In this document: positions 63,701 through 64,000 of the stretch, piece after piece
Layout of the letters: the number at the start of each line of letters is the position of its first letter
How positions within the stretch are numbered: position 1 is the first letter of the stretch
NCBI GenBank assembly: GCA_964504335.1
Contig: CAZDET010000011.1
Span: forward strand, 36,047-100,046
DNA: 64,000 bases
Direction: 5' to 3'
From: CAZDET01 sp964504335
GTDB lineage: Bacteria; Bacteroidota; Bacteroidia; Chitinophagales; Saprospiraceae
Position numbers and translations under genes: made by a program
The notes under the pieces: generated by a model
What the model was told of the DNA's origin: nothing
Seen by the model: only the letters and a program-made list of their open reading frames with translations
Databases searched by the model: none

Positions 63701-64000
63701 AAGGTAGGTCTCCGTAGCAGCAGTGGACAGGACTTCCAGTTGCACGGTGTGCACCGAATCACAGCCGTTATCGGCGGTAAAGGTCTGGACGTATGTACCG
63801 GCGGTCGTTTCCGGATTGCCGAAAATGAGTACACTTTCATTATCACAAATCGTAATAGTTTCCTCTGTAGCATAGGTGGGTAGAACGTCCAATTGGATGG
63901 TGTGTACCGAATCGCAACCGTTAGCGGCCGTAAAGTACTGGGTATAAGTGCCCGCGGTAGTTTCTGCATTGCCGAAGATAGTAGCTGTTTCTCCCTGGCA
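60755..64000 (-). CDS. Giant cysteine-repeat surface protein with T9SS type B sorting domain (5' end outside window)
   Basis: The frame is open to base 64000, so only the last 1081 residues are seen. From the N-terminal side there are 15 repeats of about 51 residues, each with ...ITIC-(D/E)-x-(E/D)-S...FG...ETxAGTY...NGCDS-x-HT. Each unit has two cysteines, which suggests one disulphide per unit. A short non-repeat region (about 760-960, FDCQTERGTLKAIASGD and SprB-like text) and a CHU_C sorting domain (last 90 residues, YIPTAFSPNGDGTNDFF...FDRWGNMIAE) follow. It should be exported by the type IX system and displayed on the surface or released. Confidence 0.92.
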   Translation of the reverse strand, partial: CQGETATIFGNAETTAGTYTQYFTAANGCDSVHTIQLDVLPTYATEETITICDNESVLIFGNPETTAGTYVQTFTADNGCDSVHTVQLEVLSTAATETYLTICENESILIFGQPETEAGAYSRTYTGANGCDSMHTVHLEVLPTIATETTVSICIGDSTLIFGNWETAPGTYNRTYTGANGCDSVHTVLLEVLPTYTTEETITICEGDTVTLFGQPKTVAGDYSQSFTASNGCDSVHTVSLEVLPVYSTAETITICDNESALVFGQSETIAGTYEQTFTAQNGCDSVHTIYLQVLPTSQTQETVAICQGDSALIFGNWETTAGIYSQTFPAVNGCDSTHTVNLEVLPTPTTDTTLRICEGDSAWVFGRWIDQAGTYRQTYSAANGCDSTHTFRVEVLPRKATQEVIDLCTGESVVVFGQSVSETGTFSRTYLAASGCDSVHTIRVRVFPQPVITEYHTLCAGDTLMRFGQVISEAGIYTQRYPLPTGCDSTHLVEVEVLPTYATSEQRVICPGDTVSVFGASITEAGSYSRVFSAANGCDSTHTIEVVRLEAPLVEETRLFCKGETVDVFGAQVNAPGTYVRTYTAANGCDSTHSIQLVMVEPKFTEEEVTICEGEKTIVFGKTILGDTISSKKFVGYQGCDSTHTVRVKVLQPQRTEEAVTICEGDVYQAFGRKLTKAGQYQQRYLSTNGCDSIHTIELTVRERKATQEELEICAGEEVLIFDQLIGEAGSYSRTVTGSNGCDSVHTVHLSVRTIGISFEETFDCQTERGTLKAIASGDSNTLFYDWAHTDQPGAELRDLPVGTYQVRVTDEMGCSQEASYELEDYDGVPVTVSVYQPQCFGETTATVQFRAAANGVRYSTDGINFLDRSTWSDVPIGKHTIYSRDGEGCIQQHDFTVNAPDSLFVDLPHEIVINWGDTLVFQPESNARNDATWEWSGPTPFDCPDCIQPEIVPANSGVYYVTVTDKAGCAAGDTVEVIVDQTPRVYIPTAFSPNGDGTNDFFTAYGGKIAKRIVLLQIFDRWGNMIAERQDIPLNTPELGWDGRIGNMRPQVGAYAYIMEIALGNGKVIRRQGAFDLMY
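61735..64000 (-). repeat. Fifteen visible 153-bp tandem repeats
   Basis: The codons for GCDS recur at about 61767, 61920, 62072, 62227, 62380, 62531, 62687, 62840 and so on to about 63910, a period of 153 bp with changes of one or two codons. The three highest-coordinate units are most alike, while those nearer the C-terminal domain are more diverged. The array continues beyond the window edge. Confidence 0.92.

Noticed and set aside
61735..64000. Regular 153-bp repeats considered as a CRISPR-like array
   Set aside because: The repeats are in one open frame, with codon-level variation and no spacers; they encode protein modules.
1..64000. Insertion sequences, transposases, integrases, prophage genes, rRNA
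   Set aside because: No such coding sequence, terminal inverted repeat with target duplication, or rRNA signature was found on either strand.

Overview
The window reads as one stretch of a marine-type Bacteroidota chromosome, probably class Saprospiria (Lewinella or Saprospiraceae-like); the lineage is my inference. Supporting signs are a type IX secretion sorting domain on a giant repeat protein, a full Na+-NQR operon, HU-CCDC81/SPOR, DUF4293 and OstA-like proteins, and repeated TAnnTTTG promoter elements with almost no Shine-Dalgarno sequences. I see no insertion sequence, prophage or CRISPR array. One 100-N assembly gap lies at 31696-31795.

Layout. 1-1962: a Pnkp/Hen1 RNA-repair pair (minus strand, Pnkp cut by the window edge). 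2.1-7.7 kb: release factor 3, 3-methyladenine glycosylase and a comEC-comEA DNA-uptake pair. 7.8-8.1 kb: copy 1 of a structured intergenic element. 8.2-16.4 kb: a GntP permease and the nqrABCDEF operon. 16.5-21.5 kb: PnuC, an ECF sigma/anti-sigma/DUF4097 operon, then rplU and an L27 protein fused to an acidic repeat and a helix-hairpin-helix domain. 21.6-28.8 kb: TPR-SH3 and OstA-like envelope genes, an FAD oxidoreductase, DUF4293, an ExbB-X-ExbD-ExbD energiser operon and tRNA-Ser(GGA). 29.2-32.4 kb: TatD, RNase H, peptide deformylase, RuvX, the gap, and a probable small RNA gene with its own promoter and terminator. 32.6-50.8 kb: an unknown helical protein, HtrA, an acyl-CoA oxidase-like enzyme, an AddA-like helicase with a broken nuclease site, PBP1C, a metallopeptidase-like lipoprotein, NUDIX, a NadR-like kinase, an MFS permease, an HU/SPOR protein, a membrane PD-(D/E)XK protein and a PAS histidine kinase. 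50.9-56.1 kb: hemL, a two-component pair and a VWA-like membrane protein. 56.2-56.4 kb: copy 2 of the element. 56.5-64 kb: a sortilin-like beta-propeller protein, an unknown protein, a YdcZ-type membrane protein and the 5'-truncated T9SS repeat protein.

The signals least explained by known annotation are: (1) a two-copy intergenic element (7794-8065 and 56162-56440) whose copies share a promoter layout with identical 20-bp spacing and keep hairpins where the sequence has changed; (2) a roughly 133-nt small RNA locus at 31924-32056 closed by a 10-bp stem and a U-tract, possibly a 6S-like RNA; (3) the L27-HhH fusion. Convergent genes are often separated by perfect inverted repeats, several built from one family of short TGTGCCAAT/ATTGGCACA words.
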